From positions 8,680,001 through 8,744,000 of the forward strand of contig JASFXZ010000016.1 of assembly GCA_032209605.1 (NCBI GenBank): DNA of 64,000 nt, given 5' to 3'. The position numbers and the translations under genes are program-made. The stretch is from Mactromeris polynyma. Its lineage: Eukaryota; Mollusca; Bivalvia; Venerida; Mactridae. Positions 12,708-23,884 of this stretch are shown one piece after another. Position 1 is the stretch's first letter; each line of letters starts with the position of its first letter. The notes under the pieces were generated by a model, which had not been told where the DNA came from, did no database searches, and worked only from the letters and a program-made list of their open reading frames with translations.

Positions 12708-12976
12708 TTTGTTTCATCGGGTTTAACGCCGTTTCTCAACGATATTTCAGTTATATACGGCGGCCGGTTCACCTAACCAGTTTTTCCTGGGCTGAAATCT
12801 AACCAGTAGTAACTTACCCTTCCACAAGGAGCCGGCAACTTCTCCACATGTGGAGGAAAATCGACATTTTTGTCAAATTTTCATGGAAGGGTATGACCTA
12901 CCGCGACCGGGAATCGAACCCAGATCGCCGGGTTACAAGTCCAGCGCACTAACCACTGGACCCCGGCCGCGGCTTC
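12708..12976 (-). mobile_element. tRNA-derived SINE with 17-bp target site duplications
   Basis: On the minus strand the head reads CAGTGGTTAGTGCGCTGGAC, then a TGT-anticodon-like loop (CTTGTAA) and the B box GGGTTCGATTCC. The body is shared with 58230-58425 (ACTTCTCCACATG). The tail has the reverse complement of CATCGGGTTTAACGCCG and ends in AAACAAACAAA. Flanking direct repeats ATTATGTTGATRGTTTG at 12691-12707 and 12977-12993 differ at one base. The head resembles tRNA-Thr, but the anticodon stem is imperfect, so it is a retroposon and not a tRNA gene. Another copy begins at the window end (about 63945). Confidence 0.88.
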
Positions 12977-14361
12977 ATTATGTTGATGGTTTGATTGTTC
13001 ATCAAAATGATGATAGTGATGGTATTCTGCTTTCTGTGTCAGTTATTACAATGGTATTGTCGTTGATGCTGATGCTGCTGATGATGGAAAAGATGGTGGA
13101 GATGAAAGTGAAAAGGAAGAGGCTAGGATGATGACTATCATGATAATAATGATGATGACGAAGACTCCATCGGTGTTGCTGACGATTTCGATGCTCTGAA
13201 CTGACCTTTTAACCATCATTAAAAGTTTATGTTTCAACCGTTATTCAGTTTATCCATACCAGTAGATGCATACATGTACCTACTTTGGTACATGTAGTTA
13301 TAAAATTAATATCTATTACATTGTTGTTAACTGAGTACGCTGACACGATTTTCAACGGCAACACTTATTTATAATTGATACATCGATATTTACAAATCAT
13401 TATTTTCTTAAAACTGGCAAAATTTAAGCTCGATACATTTAGTACAATATTATCCAATTAGACATTCAATGTCGAATGCAGTTCGTCACATGAACATGAC
13501 GCATAACCAAGCAAAAAGTGTTCTAATTTTATATTTTTATTGAACGATAAAGGGATTCACTCGAATTTGTGTACACCCAGAGTTTTGTATACCATCAGAA
13601 CACACACCATAAGAAAATCGTAAAAATTGAGTGTTTGTCATCCAAAATTATAATTACATGTTTGTAATTACCATTATTATAGTAAAGGTTTCGAAGAACA
13701 ATGTAAAATTTGTTTGTAATTACCATTATAATAGTAAAGGTTTCGAAGAACAATGTAAAATTTATAGACGGACCCCTCTTCAGCAACAGTCTACAACATT
13801 ATCAACACCCCGTACTACCGTAGTAAAAATCATCGAGTTCACCTCTCTAGTGTAACAACCTCTCAGCAACAGCTTAGATGTGCATACCAAAGGTTGTTGC
13901 TCTCGAGGGGTAGTACTGTAATGCAAGCACTCTACACTGAACCACTTTCTGATAGCGCTCTATGTTAGTACGGTCTTTACCCACACCGTTACTGGTTGAT
14001 GAGTGTTATACGGTTGTCAGACAGCGTGAACATTTTCTTTTATAAGACTCTCATATAAGTCTTTAAGAATTGTTGCAAATGCCGTCTTTTTAGATTTCAT
14101 TAATTTTGACAACATTGCTAATGTAATCGGGACCAATAAGAGAAACATTTGAGTGTAGTTCTGTTCAATGCAACCAGTTGAATATTTTTAGTAAGAAATA
14201 GAAAAAATCCATGTACATGTAACAAAAACCTGCATCACTGGAATTAAATCAGTTAAACTTAGTTGTCAGTATTAAGTAGCTTTTCTCTAGTTTTTTCTTT
14301 GGCTGGTTGCTACTGAGTATTCTTATTTATATACTAGTTACGGTAATGTACCTTTGATTGA

Positions 14362-14377
14362 TAAGTCACGTGACTTA
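14362..14377. promoter_or_regulatory. Perfect 16-bp palindrome containing a CACGTG E-box (M-box-like)
   Basis: The sequence TAAGTCACGTGACTTA is a perfect palindrome centred on TCACGTGA, the core preferred by MITF/TFE-type bHLH-ZIP factors. It lies 65 bp upstream of the candidate first exon of the tyrosinase gene (14442). MITF control of tyrosinase genes is established in vertebrates; use here is inferred. Confidence 0.35.
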
Positions 14378-14441
14378 CGTTAACGTTTAAAGGACGACGT
14401 AACTATTTTCGTTAACCATATTGAGCAGATATTAAACAAAC

Positions 14442-14453
14442 ATGGGATGTAAG
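14442..14453 (+). CDS. Candidate first coding exon of the tyrosinase gene (tentative)
   Basis: ATGGGATGTAAG is followed by the donor GTAGGT and ends in phase 0, as required by the tyrosinase exon at 23885. Joining gives MGCKGLAILGVLVSVFW, a credible signal peptide. The intron would be 9.4 kb. Other short ATG-donor combinations exist in the 14-23.8 kb interval (for example 19569), so this is one candidate only. Confidence 0.3.
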
Positions 14454-15432
14454 GTAGGTTTATTAATCATTAATTATCAAACTGATACTGATTGCATAGA
14501 CTTAATTAAATATTATTTGATCAATTTTTCAACGCATCACGCATTCAATTTATTCTATGGTATATTCTATGGACGAGTGTCCTTTAAATCGAGCGAAGTG
14601 ATCTAAGGAGTACAACCAATTACATGTACTTAGATTTAATCATGCACTTTTCCATATTCATGCAAATGGATTCAATAAAAACATTAAACATACGGTGACA
14701 TACAACTTAATGAAGAAAATATTACAATTTTAATTTACCGCTTAAGAATTTTCAGGGAGAAATGCTGACATAATGTTATTCATAATGTAATGTAATTATA
14801 CTTTAAGTTCGTACACAGCTATCTAGTGTAAGTCACTCTATCATACGTCTTTTGAAGAATGTTTATTGAAACATTAAGATGCTTTTTTAGTTTGTTGCGT
14901 AATTCAGGCATTGTTCAAAACACGTAATTGGCGTTGTATTGTCGAAAAAAATCCACTTTAAACATAACTAACCAACCACCGTTAAACTATTCATAAAATT
15001 AAAAGTGATTAGATCATTTTTACAGTTGTATTGTCCTTAAATCTAATCGTTGCAAATTTGTAAAACTTCACTGACGTCAAGAAATACCTTTTAAGTCTTA
15101 ATATATACATGTTTCCGTATACATTTATCTCGTCGTGAATCGACTTGTTACTTGAAATATGTCGACATGTTTGTAATTACCATTATTATAGTAAATGTTT
15201 CGAAGAACAATGTAAAATTTATAGACGGACCCCTCTTCAGCAACAGCCTACAACATTATCAACACCCCGTACTACCGTAGTAAAAATGATCGATTTCACC
15301 TCTCTAGAGTAACAACCTCTCAGCAACAGCAATGTGCATACCAAAGGTTGTTGCTCTCGAGGGGTTGTACTGTAATGCAAGCACTCTACACTGAACCACT
15401 TTCTGATAGCGCTCTATGTTAGTACGGTCTTT

Positions 15433-15712
15433 ACCCACACCGTTTCTGACTGATGAGTGTTATACGGTTGTCAGACAGTGTGAACATTACCCACACCGTT
15501 ACTGGTTGATGAGTGTTATACGGTTGTCAGACAGTGTGAACATTACCCACACCGTTACTGGTTGATGAGTGTTATACGGTTGTCAGACAGTGTGAACATT
15601 ACCCACACCGTTACTGGTTGATGAGTGTTATACGGTTGACAGACAGTGTGAACATTACCCACACCGTTACTGGTTGATGAGTGTTATACGGTTGTCAGAC
15701 AGTGTGAACATT
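15433..15712 (+). repeat. 56-bp minisatellite, five copies
   Basis: Units begin at 15433, 15489, 15545, 15601 and 15657 with ACCCACACCGTTACTGG (TTCTGACT variant in the first). A single copy sits at the equivalent place in the upstream duplicate (about 13980). Confidence 0.95.
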
Positions 15713-16304
15713 TTTTTTATAAGACTCTCATATAAGTCTTTAAGAATTGTCGCAAATGCCGTCTTTTTTGATTTCATTAATTTTGACAACAATGCTAATG
15801 TAATCGGGACCAATAAGAGAAACATTTGAGTGTAGTTCTGTTCAATGCAACCAGTTGAATATTTTTAGTAAGAAATTGAGTGTAAGTCACTATATCACAC
15901 GTCTTTTGAAGAATATTTATTGAAACCTCAAGATGCTTTTTTAGTTTGTTATATGATTCAGGCAATCTTCAAAACATGTAATTGGCGTTGTATTGTCGAA
16001 AAAACCAACACTTTAAACATTACTAACCAACCACCGTTTAAATATTCATAAAATTAAAAGTGATTAGATCGTTTTTACAGTTGTATTGTCATTAAATCTA
16101 ATCGTTGCAAATCTGTAAAACTGCACTGACGTCAAGAAATGCCTATTAAGTCTTAATATATACATGTTTCCGTATATATTAATCTCGTCGTGAATCGACT
16201 TGTTACTTGAGATATGTCGACGATAATGATGCGTTTATTTTGTATTCATTGGAATTGTCAGGTCAGTTTTGAATTATATTTACAGTATGTTTGATCATTT
16301 ACAT

Positions 16305-16311
16305 ATTTTTG

Positions 16312-16347
<36 letters not shown>

Positions 16348-16506
16348 ATAGTAATAATAATTATGATAATAATAAAGATAATAATAATATTAATAATAAA
16401 CAATATTTTTGATGATAATAATAATGATAATAATAATAATATTATTATTAATAGTAATAATAATTATAATAATAATAAAGATAATAATAATATTAATAAT
16501 AAACAG
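16305..16506. repeat. AT-rich trinucleotide-like tract in two about 95-bp copies
   Basis: It is made of (ATA/ATT)n-type text, GATGATAATAATAATAATA. The block ending CAATATTTTTGATGAT is repeated once. It is low complexity; the open frame through it is not a gene. Confidence 0.9.
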
Positions 16507-16882
16507 TTCGAGAACTGTTCTCAGTAATTGACAGGGCTGAAGATGATGGATGGCATTTATGTTAATTGATCCTACGAAAACGCATTTTAAGCAGCGTAAT
16601 CAATTACATGTTTTGTGTTCATTATCCCTGTTATCGCAATGGTAAGCAACTATTCTAAAACTATGAAAGTACAATCTTGAATGCAAGTGCAATTTCATTG
16701 CAAGCGTGGAAAATATAGAATCTACGTTATTCATAGCGAATTTTCGACGCATCGTGCCACCACAGTGTAGCTCTATTTCCGAACACGTGGTATAATGTGG
16801 GAGATAGTCTGCATGTTCCATTCAATTACGACTTGTTCCAAGCTTTCAATTTCATTCACAATATAAAAAGATCATTTAGTTA

Positions 16883-17950
16883 TGCCTCGGTCACATATCC
16901 GTACGATGTCCGTACGATTTATAAAATCGTATGATTCCACCAACTTTTAAAATCCGTACGGTCTCCGTACAATCGTAGCTTCTGGGCCCGTATTCACTAA
17001 CATTGTCTTATGCCTACGGGCCCCGTACGATCTTTTGGAGGATGCAATCGTAGGATATCCGTACGGACATCGCAGACAAGCCGTGCGGAGCTCGCAAGGA
17101 GCTCGGACGTACCTCGTACGGTGCACGTGTGTTCGTACGGCGCTCGTACGGTGCTCGTACGGTGTCCGGACGGTGTCCGACGACAAGAATAAACCAGTTC
17201 GGCGATATCTGAAAATTTCTCATATTTAGCTTGTCAGCCGAAGTGAATACACCTAGAAATTATAAATTAAGAAACATTAAATCAAGACTCCTCCAAAACG
17301 ACAGAGCGGTACTAATGGAAGAGGAAAGGGGGAAGGCTCCCAAGAAAAGGCCCGAACCTGATTCAGCAACAGTGCTATGAGTATCATGTCATGCTGGGCT
17401 CGAGCCTGGTGCAGAGCGAGCCGCAAGTACATCAGTCTGAGATGCTGTGGTGCAATTGACGTCCTGTACCACGCCTCGACAGTACTTTGTGGAACTCAAA
17501 ATATATTCCTGGTTTTATACCACCTTGAATCGTCAAGGATGTCGTACGGAGCCCGTACGGCTAACGTAAACGCCATGCGGGCCCCGTGCGGACATCGCAC
17601 GTTCCCCGCCCGGTGTCCGTAGTATACGGTACGGACATATTACGTTAACCGTGCGACTCCCCTGCGATAGTCGTGCGAGCACCGGCAAGCTCTTACAGGC
17701 CTCGCGGTGTTCCAAATCCACACGGACATCGTGCGATGCCCCTACGAGCTCTACCGGGGCCTTGTGGTGCCCGTACGGGGCCTTGCGAGCTGCTCCCGAC
17801 TTCGAGAATTTCTACGAGCTCGGCGAGAACTCGGGAGCTCGGTGAAACATCGCAAGAGTCAACGATGTCCGTACGGACTACGTGCGATTTTGAAAAATTT
17901 CGACTGAAAACCTACTCGTACGGGCTCGTAGCATGGATGTGACCAGGGTA
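16883..17950. mobile_element. 1.07-kb non-autonomous element packed with CGTACG subrepeats
   Basis: The left end TGCCTCGGTCACAT and the reverse complement of the right end, TACCCTGGTCACAT, form imperfect terminal inverted repeats. TTA flanks both ends (16880-16882, 17951-17953). The interior is GC- and CpG-rich, unlike its surroundings, with dozens of variants of CCGTACGG and GTCCGTACGA on both strands. No transposase is visible. A 3-bp TTA duplication would fit PIF/Harbinger (inferred). Confidence 0.7.
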
Positions 17951-17964
17951 TTAGTTTAAATATA

Positions 17965-18085
17965 TTTATGTTTCAATCATTGTGAAACAATGTCTTACAG
18001 CTTATTCTAATCACTCTCGATTAACTTCTTGGGATACTTACCAATACTCGTGTCTGTTTAAGGGATTGCGTGAAGAACATTTATT
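17965..18085 (-). repeat. SINE 3' fragment, minus orientation
   Basis: CAATCATTGTGAAACAATGT and TAATCACTCTCGATTAACTT are the reverse complement of the tail of the SINE at 28494-28712. It directly follows the CGTACG element. Confidence 0.5.
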
Positions 18086-18205
18086 CCGACTTGTACAAAG
18101 TCGATCATCACATTCAAATAAGAACCAACTATTTCGTGCGTCCGTGGTTTGGATATGTATACACGTAGCAAAGCAAACCAGCAGGTCCCGATGTTTCTTC
18201 TTATA

Positions 18206-18294
18206 CAGTCAAATTGAAATGGACTATTCGAAACCATGTTTTATTCGAAATAGCATTTCAGAACCGGTGATTTCGAATGAACAAGGTCCGACTG
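18206..18294. repeat. Short pogo-like MITE, about 89 bp
   Basis: It starts CAGTCAAATTG and ends GGTCCGACTG, with TA on both sides and repeated internal TTCGAAA. A related end fragment is at about 56779-56860. Confidence 0.5.
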
Positions 18295-18339
18295 TATATA
18301 TTCAATATAACGATATATAAATAATAAGTTCATTAAAAA

Positions 18340-18534
18340 AGGTTAAGGTTAATTCGTTCGACTGACTGTAATAATGTGTGATCGCCATCCCCACACCCTT
18401 GCGCTAACACGTGTCCGTCATTGTACATTCATTTATTAATATCATTAGTTCACACTGATGTTATTGCAAAATATAATGTTTTGCAATCTGTGCTGAAAAA
18501 ATAAAATATATGTTCTGTTCTGTTCTGATTACGG
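18340..18534 (+). repeat. LINE 3' end with TTCTG tail repeats
   Basis: The stretch finishes TAAAATATATGTTCTGTTCTG with three TTCTG units, the usual form of a CR1/jockey-like 3' terminus. No coding part remains. Confidence 0.45.
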
Positions 18535-18555
18535 TTAAGTCACAGTAATTAGCCA

Positions 18556-19332
18556 AAAACAGCAAATTATGCTTTGTCATGTCCATAAGGTAAAGAATGG
18601 CCTTGCCCCTGAGTATCTTGGTGAGCATTTTAAACCACTAAGTGATGTGCACGGTTGCTGTACAAGGTCTAATAAGGTAGCTCAGCCAGTTTCTGATCAT
18701 TTTGCGGATAATTTTACCTTTGTGGATACTGGTCGTTTCTCCAAGCCTAGGGTAGGTAGTTTTGGGACAAAGACATTCTCATACAGTTTTAGCTATCATA
18801 ATAAATTCATTTTATTAGTATATAAATTTCTTATTCATATGCATTACTTTATATCTTATCATATTTCATTGTGATGTTAAGTTTGTTTTACAGTTTTTGC
18901 AAGGCAATTACATTCCATACTGGTTACATTTATGATCTCACTTTTTTTTTAAATTTTTTATGTTGCAAGTGTTTTGTTATAATACATGTATAGGCCACGA
19001 ATGCAGTGTGATAAGGTCAATAAGTTCTGTGATATAATTTATGTAATTCTCTGTGATATAAGCTAGGAAATTTGTCTAGATTTGTTATCTTTGTACTTAA
19101 TAATTTTGCTAAATAACATGACTGTTCCATGGTTACTGCCACCAATTTCAAGGACCACAATGGAAATAAGTGAAAATCATTTTTCTCTTTTTTGTGTTAT
19201 CCTTGGTATTGTGTGGGCATTTCATGGTTTCTATTGTTTATGCATTGATAATAATATTTTATAAGTTGTCTGCATTATGTAGTGCCATGTTATGTTCATG
19301 TTTTTACCGAATAAATCTATCTATCTATCTAT
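18556..19332 (+). pseudogene. LINE fragment: C-terminal end of a reverse transcriptase plus 3' UTR
   Basis: The frame from 18569 reads HKVKNGLAPEYLGEHF, then SNKVAQPVSD and FGTKTFSYSF. This is the usual closing segment of CR1/jockey-clade reverse transcriptase ORFs (K-GLAPEYL...F-Y), after which homology stops. The 3' UTR with GACCACAATGGAAATAAG ends in ATCT repeats near 19315-19332. The catalytic part of the RT is absent, so the copy is 5'-truncated and dead. The motif GACCACAATGG recurs near 39780. Confidence 0.7.
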
Positions 19333-19339
19333 ATGAACG

Positions 19340-20500
19340 AATTCTTCAACTATTATTTAACGCTTTCATTGTTATTGGGCCGGTTTTAATTATAATTTCC
19401 GTACAAAACATCGACAAACGAACACGTAAATATAAATATCTAGCCAAACAACATGACAGAATAATGTTGAGTACTTAACTTGAAAGTGACCATGCGATAC
19501 TTTTAAGTCCATTGAACTTAGTTATTTGACAGTTATGTTTGTTGTGATTTTTTGTTATCTAACAATACATGAACTGTGTACATGTAAATAATGGTTCTCC
19601 AGGTGTGTTCCTTGTCGCAATAATGTCATTGAAAGTTTACGAATTAATTAACTGTGGTATGAAAAACATGGTGCACATTATAATTTATCACCGATTTTCT
19701 TGTATTTCAAACGTCAAAACAGGCTATATGCTCGTACATTCGCACAGTTTGTACATGCCATACTTTTCTTAAGAGTTATTTTTTTATTTTAAACTCATTT
19801 AAGTACGAAAATAGACATACGCGTTGGTTGTAATGAAATTTAGCATACATCTGACATGAACAGTAATAATATCATGTAAAAGTAATTTCTTGTAAATCTA
19901 TGAAATTTTCGAAAATTTGCTTTGTGCGTTTTTAAATGTACCGCGTATACCTACAGATATGAACTAAATAATTTATGTGACCTAATTAAATAGAAGAAGT
20001 CTAATATTTACCATTCACAAATAAGTACAAGCCTTGAAAATAATGGAAGTTAAACATTGAAGAAACTGTACTTTATTAAGTACAAATGCAAAATAGTGCA
20101 TGCTTATTATGCTCAACTTTGTTCATTTAAAAAAATTGTAATATCTTTTGATTAAAAAAGCGGAAGTTTTTACCAGTTTTAGTCGTAACAGGATGAAACA
20201 AAATAAGGTTACGCATTGTAATCGTTCGTATTAAAAATATTTCAGTCAATGTAGCAACGACACTGAACGAAGCTCTTTCAAATATTCTAGTTTCTGATTG
20301 GCCATATTCGTCACTAACTGGCTTCATGAAATATAACACTCCAAGTGTTGCTGTATTGATGTTGTATTGCACGTACATAATTTAACAATACATTAAAGAC
20401 AAAGGAACCGTCTATGAGACGTTTTATAAACATGCCGTACTACCTACAACGAGTTTTATCATAACTCAAGAAATTACGACGAAATCGTAAATAAGACGTC
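19340..20500. other. Intergenic stretch, no feature recognised
   Basis: AT-rich DNA without splice-supported ORFs, tandem arrays or recognisable repeat ends. Confidence 0.4.
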
Positions 20501-20509
20501 AACAATTGG

Positions 20510-21497
20510 AAACATCTTTAGTAACCGGAACCTCAGTAAACCGGAATTCCCTCTAAACCGAACAATTTGCGTGGTCCCGATTTTTTCTGTTCTATTTTCA
20601 TTGTGTAAAAACCTCTGTAAACCGGAACCCCTCTATTCCGGAAACCGAACAAGATTTCCATTATTTATAAACAATTTCAACAGTAATTTACCCCTCTAAA
20701 CCGAACAGCAATTTATGACACCTAAAGTGTTTAGACAATAAATGTGTTAACACAGCGTTTTCACACCTTATCTGTTATGGCTTCAATCGGAAGTAGCTAC
20801 ACGTTTGTTAACTTTATGAAGGTGCGCGGGTAAATAGGTACAGTGTGATAATCGCAATTAACGACAAAAGAAAGTGACAGTTTGCAAACATCATTAACAA
20901 CTTTTAATTGCAGACCATACACATCAATCGATGTTTTCAATAATTTATGTAATGATGAATGCGACTGTTCAATTGATCTTTTGTTAAAAGAATCACATTA
21001 TCATTCTAGTTAATGAGCGTATTAGCAGAGTAAAGACAGTGCAGGTATTGTTGTTTAAACTAACAATAATGTGGAACGATTTTGTTGTTTTATCAATCAG
21101 TTTCTGTCAAATTGATTTTATCATTCACACAATCAACGTGTCTGTGCCTCCTTCTAAACGTTGACGAATAGAATTGTCACTTGATGACAAAATTAAATTG
21201 ATCAAAGAGTCAGAATCTGTTCCGAAACCGACAATCATGTTTGTGACTGCAAAGTTTGGAATATGGCAAATCAACTGTTTCTGACATGTGCATGTATAAA
21301 ATAACAGTGTTATAATATAGTATAAGTACTGTATATATATATATAGCGCATGTATAAGGAATGAATAAAATACACTAAGTCATTAATTATGTTGTTGTTT
21401 AATGCATTTCCTAAAACCCCTCTAAATCGGAAACCCCTCTAAACCGAACTTTTTATCCGGTCCGGACGAGGTTCGGTTTAGAGGGGTTTGCACTGTA
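20510..21497. repeat. Repeat rich in CTCTAAACCGAAC motifs, pogo-like right end
   Basis: AAACCGGAACC and CCCTCTAAACCGAAC recur several times at 20510-20710 and again, with the complement GGTTCGGTTTAGAGG, at 21420-21490. The right end TTTGCACTG is followed by TA, like the CAGT-ended MITEs. No transposase ORF is visible; the interior is AT-rich. Confidence 0.55.
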
Positions 21498-21724
21498 TAT
21501 CAAAATTATAAATGTCTGTTATTAATGCTATTATTGCAGTAAGTGACGGAGAACGGGAAATATCCAGTTCATTTTTTATAAATTTGTGCTCTGAAACTGA
21601 TGGGGGGGGGGAAGGGATTTTTGCTTTTGTTTTAGCTTTTGATGCTCAGTCCATTTATCATTATGATTATGTAACATGTGTAGATGTGCAGATATTTTTT
21701 AATGTTGATTTCTTACATTGTTGT

Positions 21725-21812
21725 TGTTTGAAGACCACATTGTAATTAAAGGTTTCACATGTAGCTTATTGTGATATTGTAATGAAATAAAGATATTATT
21801 ATTATTATACTA
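21725..21812 (+). repeat. Possible LINE 3' terminus with ATT repeats
   Basis: TGTAATGAAATAAAGATATT runs into (ATT)n. It looks like the 3' end of a non-LTR element; no coding remnant is seen upstream. Confidence 0.35.
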
Positions 21813-21814
21813 TT

Positions 21815-23530
21815 GAAAGGCGTGATTACTGTTATATAAGATAGTCATAGAGCGGTAAGCATGTAAGTAATTTAGCGCGCGTAATAAGGAATAATTTAGT
21901 GATAAACGTCACTGTTTAAGTTATTACTAACTGACATAAATAGTGTACCAGAACCACAGACCTTTTGTAAGCCAACTGGACGCCTTCCTCACATACAATT
22001 ATATTCCTGGTGGATTTCGAAACCGCTGCATTGAGGGGCAAGTGAATTTAAAATGAGAGTATTTGACTCTGATGTAGTTCTTTTATAATTTGCAACTGTA
22101 GCATTTTAAAAACCACTACATGTACACATATATAGAACCTATAATGTTATTTAAAAAAAGTTACTCCCCAGTTGTATCAGCGTCCAGTTACATGTAGTAC
22201 ATTTAAAGCGTGTTTATCAGTAAAAGATCTACTTTCCATGAATACTATATTAAGTAAAATAGACATCATTTTAAGGGTAACATGTCGGTAATTTGAGAAA
22301 AACAGACTAATCGCTAACTGCATCACCATTTCGTACACATTTATATCCTAGTTGATATAGTTTATTCCTTGAAATGGGCTGATATTGCTGTTTTTATCAT
22401 CAATTTCATGCAATGTTCACGTCGGGTTTTAAAACATTTAAAAATGTATCTGAACGTATATTATTAATGAACTTCAGCCAGTATTGTTTATTTGGCTAAA
22501 ACTTGTTTAATAAGAAACATTACAATATATAACCAATTCAAAAAATCGTTTTATCATTGAAAGCAACTAGCAGACAAAACTTGTAAAAATGCTTGTTAAA
22601 AATGGAAGTTTTTTTTATTTAAGTATAATTACAATCTGCATTTTTCGACAAACACTGATGAATACATTATGAATTAATTCTTTGTTTATTTATTGATGTT
22701 TTAACTATGTGACATAATTTTCAGGTTAGTTTAGGTGAACAAATAAACCAAAACTGAGCATTATAAGCCTTTAAAGATAACAGAGATTCAGAAACGTAAT
22801 GCATTTTAAAGCTAGCTTCATAGTAGACAAACACTCAGCTCCTCATGTCTCAACAAACATTTATAGGCGTTGACCCGGTGTAAATGTTAAAGTTGACCAC
22901 AATAATAATTTCAAGTCATTGTCTGTATTGATAAAACAAATGTAAAGTAGGACAGTACATTTAAGGTTTCCTTATTCCATTAAACAATGACATATACATG
23001 TATCTGTATCGTAATGGTAACCACATGTCCCCGGTAGATTGAACGTTACATGTGTTTGCGATGTTCACCGTCATAAAAACAAAATGTTAATCATTTGTAA
23101 TCAACGTACTTGACAAAAAAAACTTGAACATAAAATATGATGACTCATTTAGTAACATCTTGACGGAGGTGATACATCAATTATGGATACTACTCACAAG
23201 AACGAAATGAATGATTTTTGAGCGGCTTATTTCGCGAATTTACGTCGTACGAAATGAATGTGTACAAATATAAATCGAATAAAGTTGAATTATTGAAGAC
23301 AAGAAGTACTTGTAAACAAAACTGCAAATTTGTACTAGTGCAGGTTTTATCTTATATTGTCAGTAAAAATTTCCCTACCACTGGTTATAAACTTGACTAC
23401 AATTGACCAGCAACAACTGTACTCATTCTATAACAATCTTGATACTATTGTCTCTTAACAGATACGCATTCTCTTGTCGTTTGTTTGTGGACAATTTTAA
23501 GTAACTTGAAATAGAACATCGCACAAATAT
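21815..23530. other. Intergenic stretch upstream of the tyrosinase exon, no gene seen
   Basis: AT-rich sequence with no supported exon. If the first tyrosinase exon is not at 14442 it could lie here, but no ATG-plus-donor stands out. Confidence 0.4.
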
Positions 23531-23535
23531 CATAA

Positions 23536-23780
23536 TTTGAGCGCATCTGTAGGATTTCCAACCTCTTCTTTAAGTGACGTCATTTCCATAAAACGTCACA
23601 TGTGACCACCATGTTCTGACAGTAAGCAATATTTGCCCCATATGGCAGTATGAAAACGAAGTGACCATATGGAGTAAATATTGTTTCCTGCTTGCACATA
23701 GTGGCATCACATGCTGAGTTTTCTTGAAATGAAATCACTTACACAAGAGGTTGTAAATCCCATAACAGCACTCATTTGAT
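23536..23780. repeat. CRE-motif MITE, copy 2, complete
   Basis: The ends TTTGAGCGCATCTGTAGGAT and the reverse complement of the right end (GGGATTTACAACCTCTTGTG) form inverted repeats. The interior is inverted relative to the copies at 2815 and 30083. It ends about 100 bp upstream of the tyrosinase exon acceptor. Confidence 0.75.
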
Positions 23781-23884
23781 TCTTTTCTCCATGAAGAAGT
23801 AGACCAGTCAATATTTGAGAAATTAGGAAAGTAAAATGAATACCAACATTGAACTTATCATTCTTTCGTTTTTATAACGCTCAG

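Larger units (their letters stand above)
13650..16222. repeat. Imperfect tandem segmental duplication (13650-15166 and 15167-16222)
   Basis: The order of text starting at ACATGTTTGTAATTACCATT (about 13656) is repeated from about 15167. It runs through the region with ACGGACCCCTCTTCAGCAAC and the block ending in CGTCGTGAATCGACTTG. The second copy lacks the counterpart of about 14215-14823 and has five instead of one copy of a 56-bp unit. The first copy has an extra 54-bp internal duplication near 13660-13765. Confidence 0.85.

Noticed and set aside
12900..12970. Possible tRNA-Thr (TGT) gene on the minus strand
   Set aside because: A and B boxes are present but the anticodon stem is imperfect and the unit continues into a SINE body bounded by target duplications.
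16291..16527. Open frame rich in Ile and Asn
   Set aside because: It is a translation of an ATA/ATT low-complexity tract.
16947..17942. Several overlapping frames on both strands rich in Arg, Tyr and Gly
   Set aside because: They are frames through the CGTACG subrepeats and are open on many frames at once.
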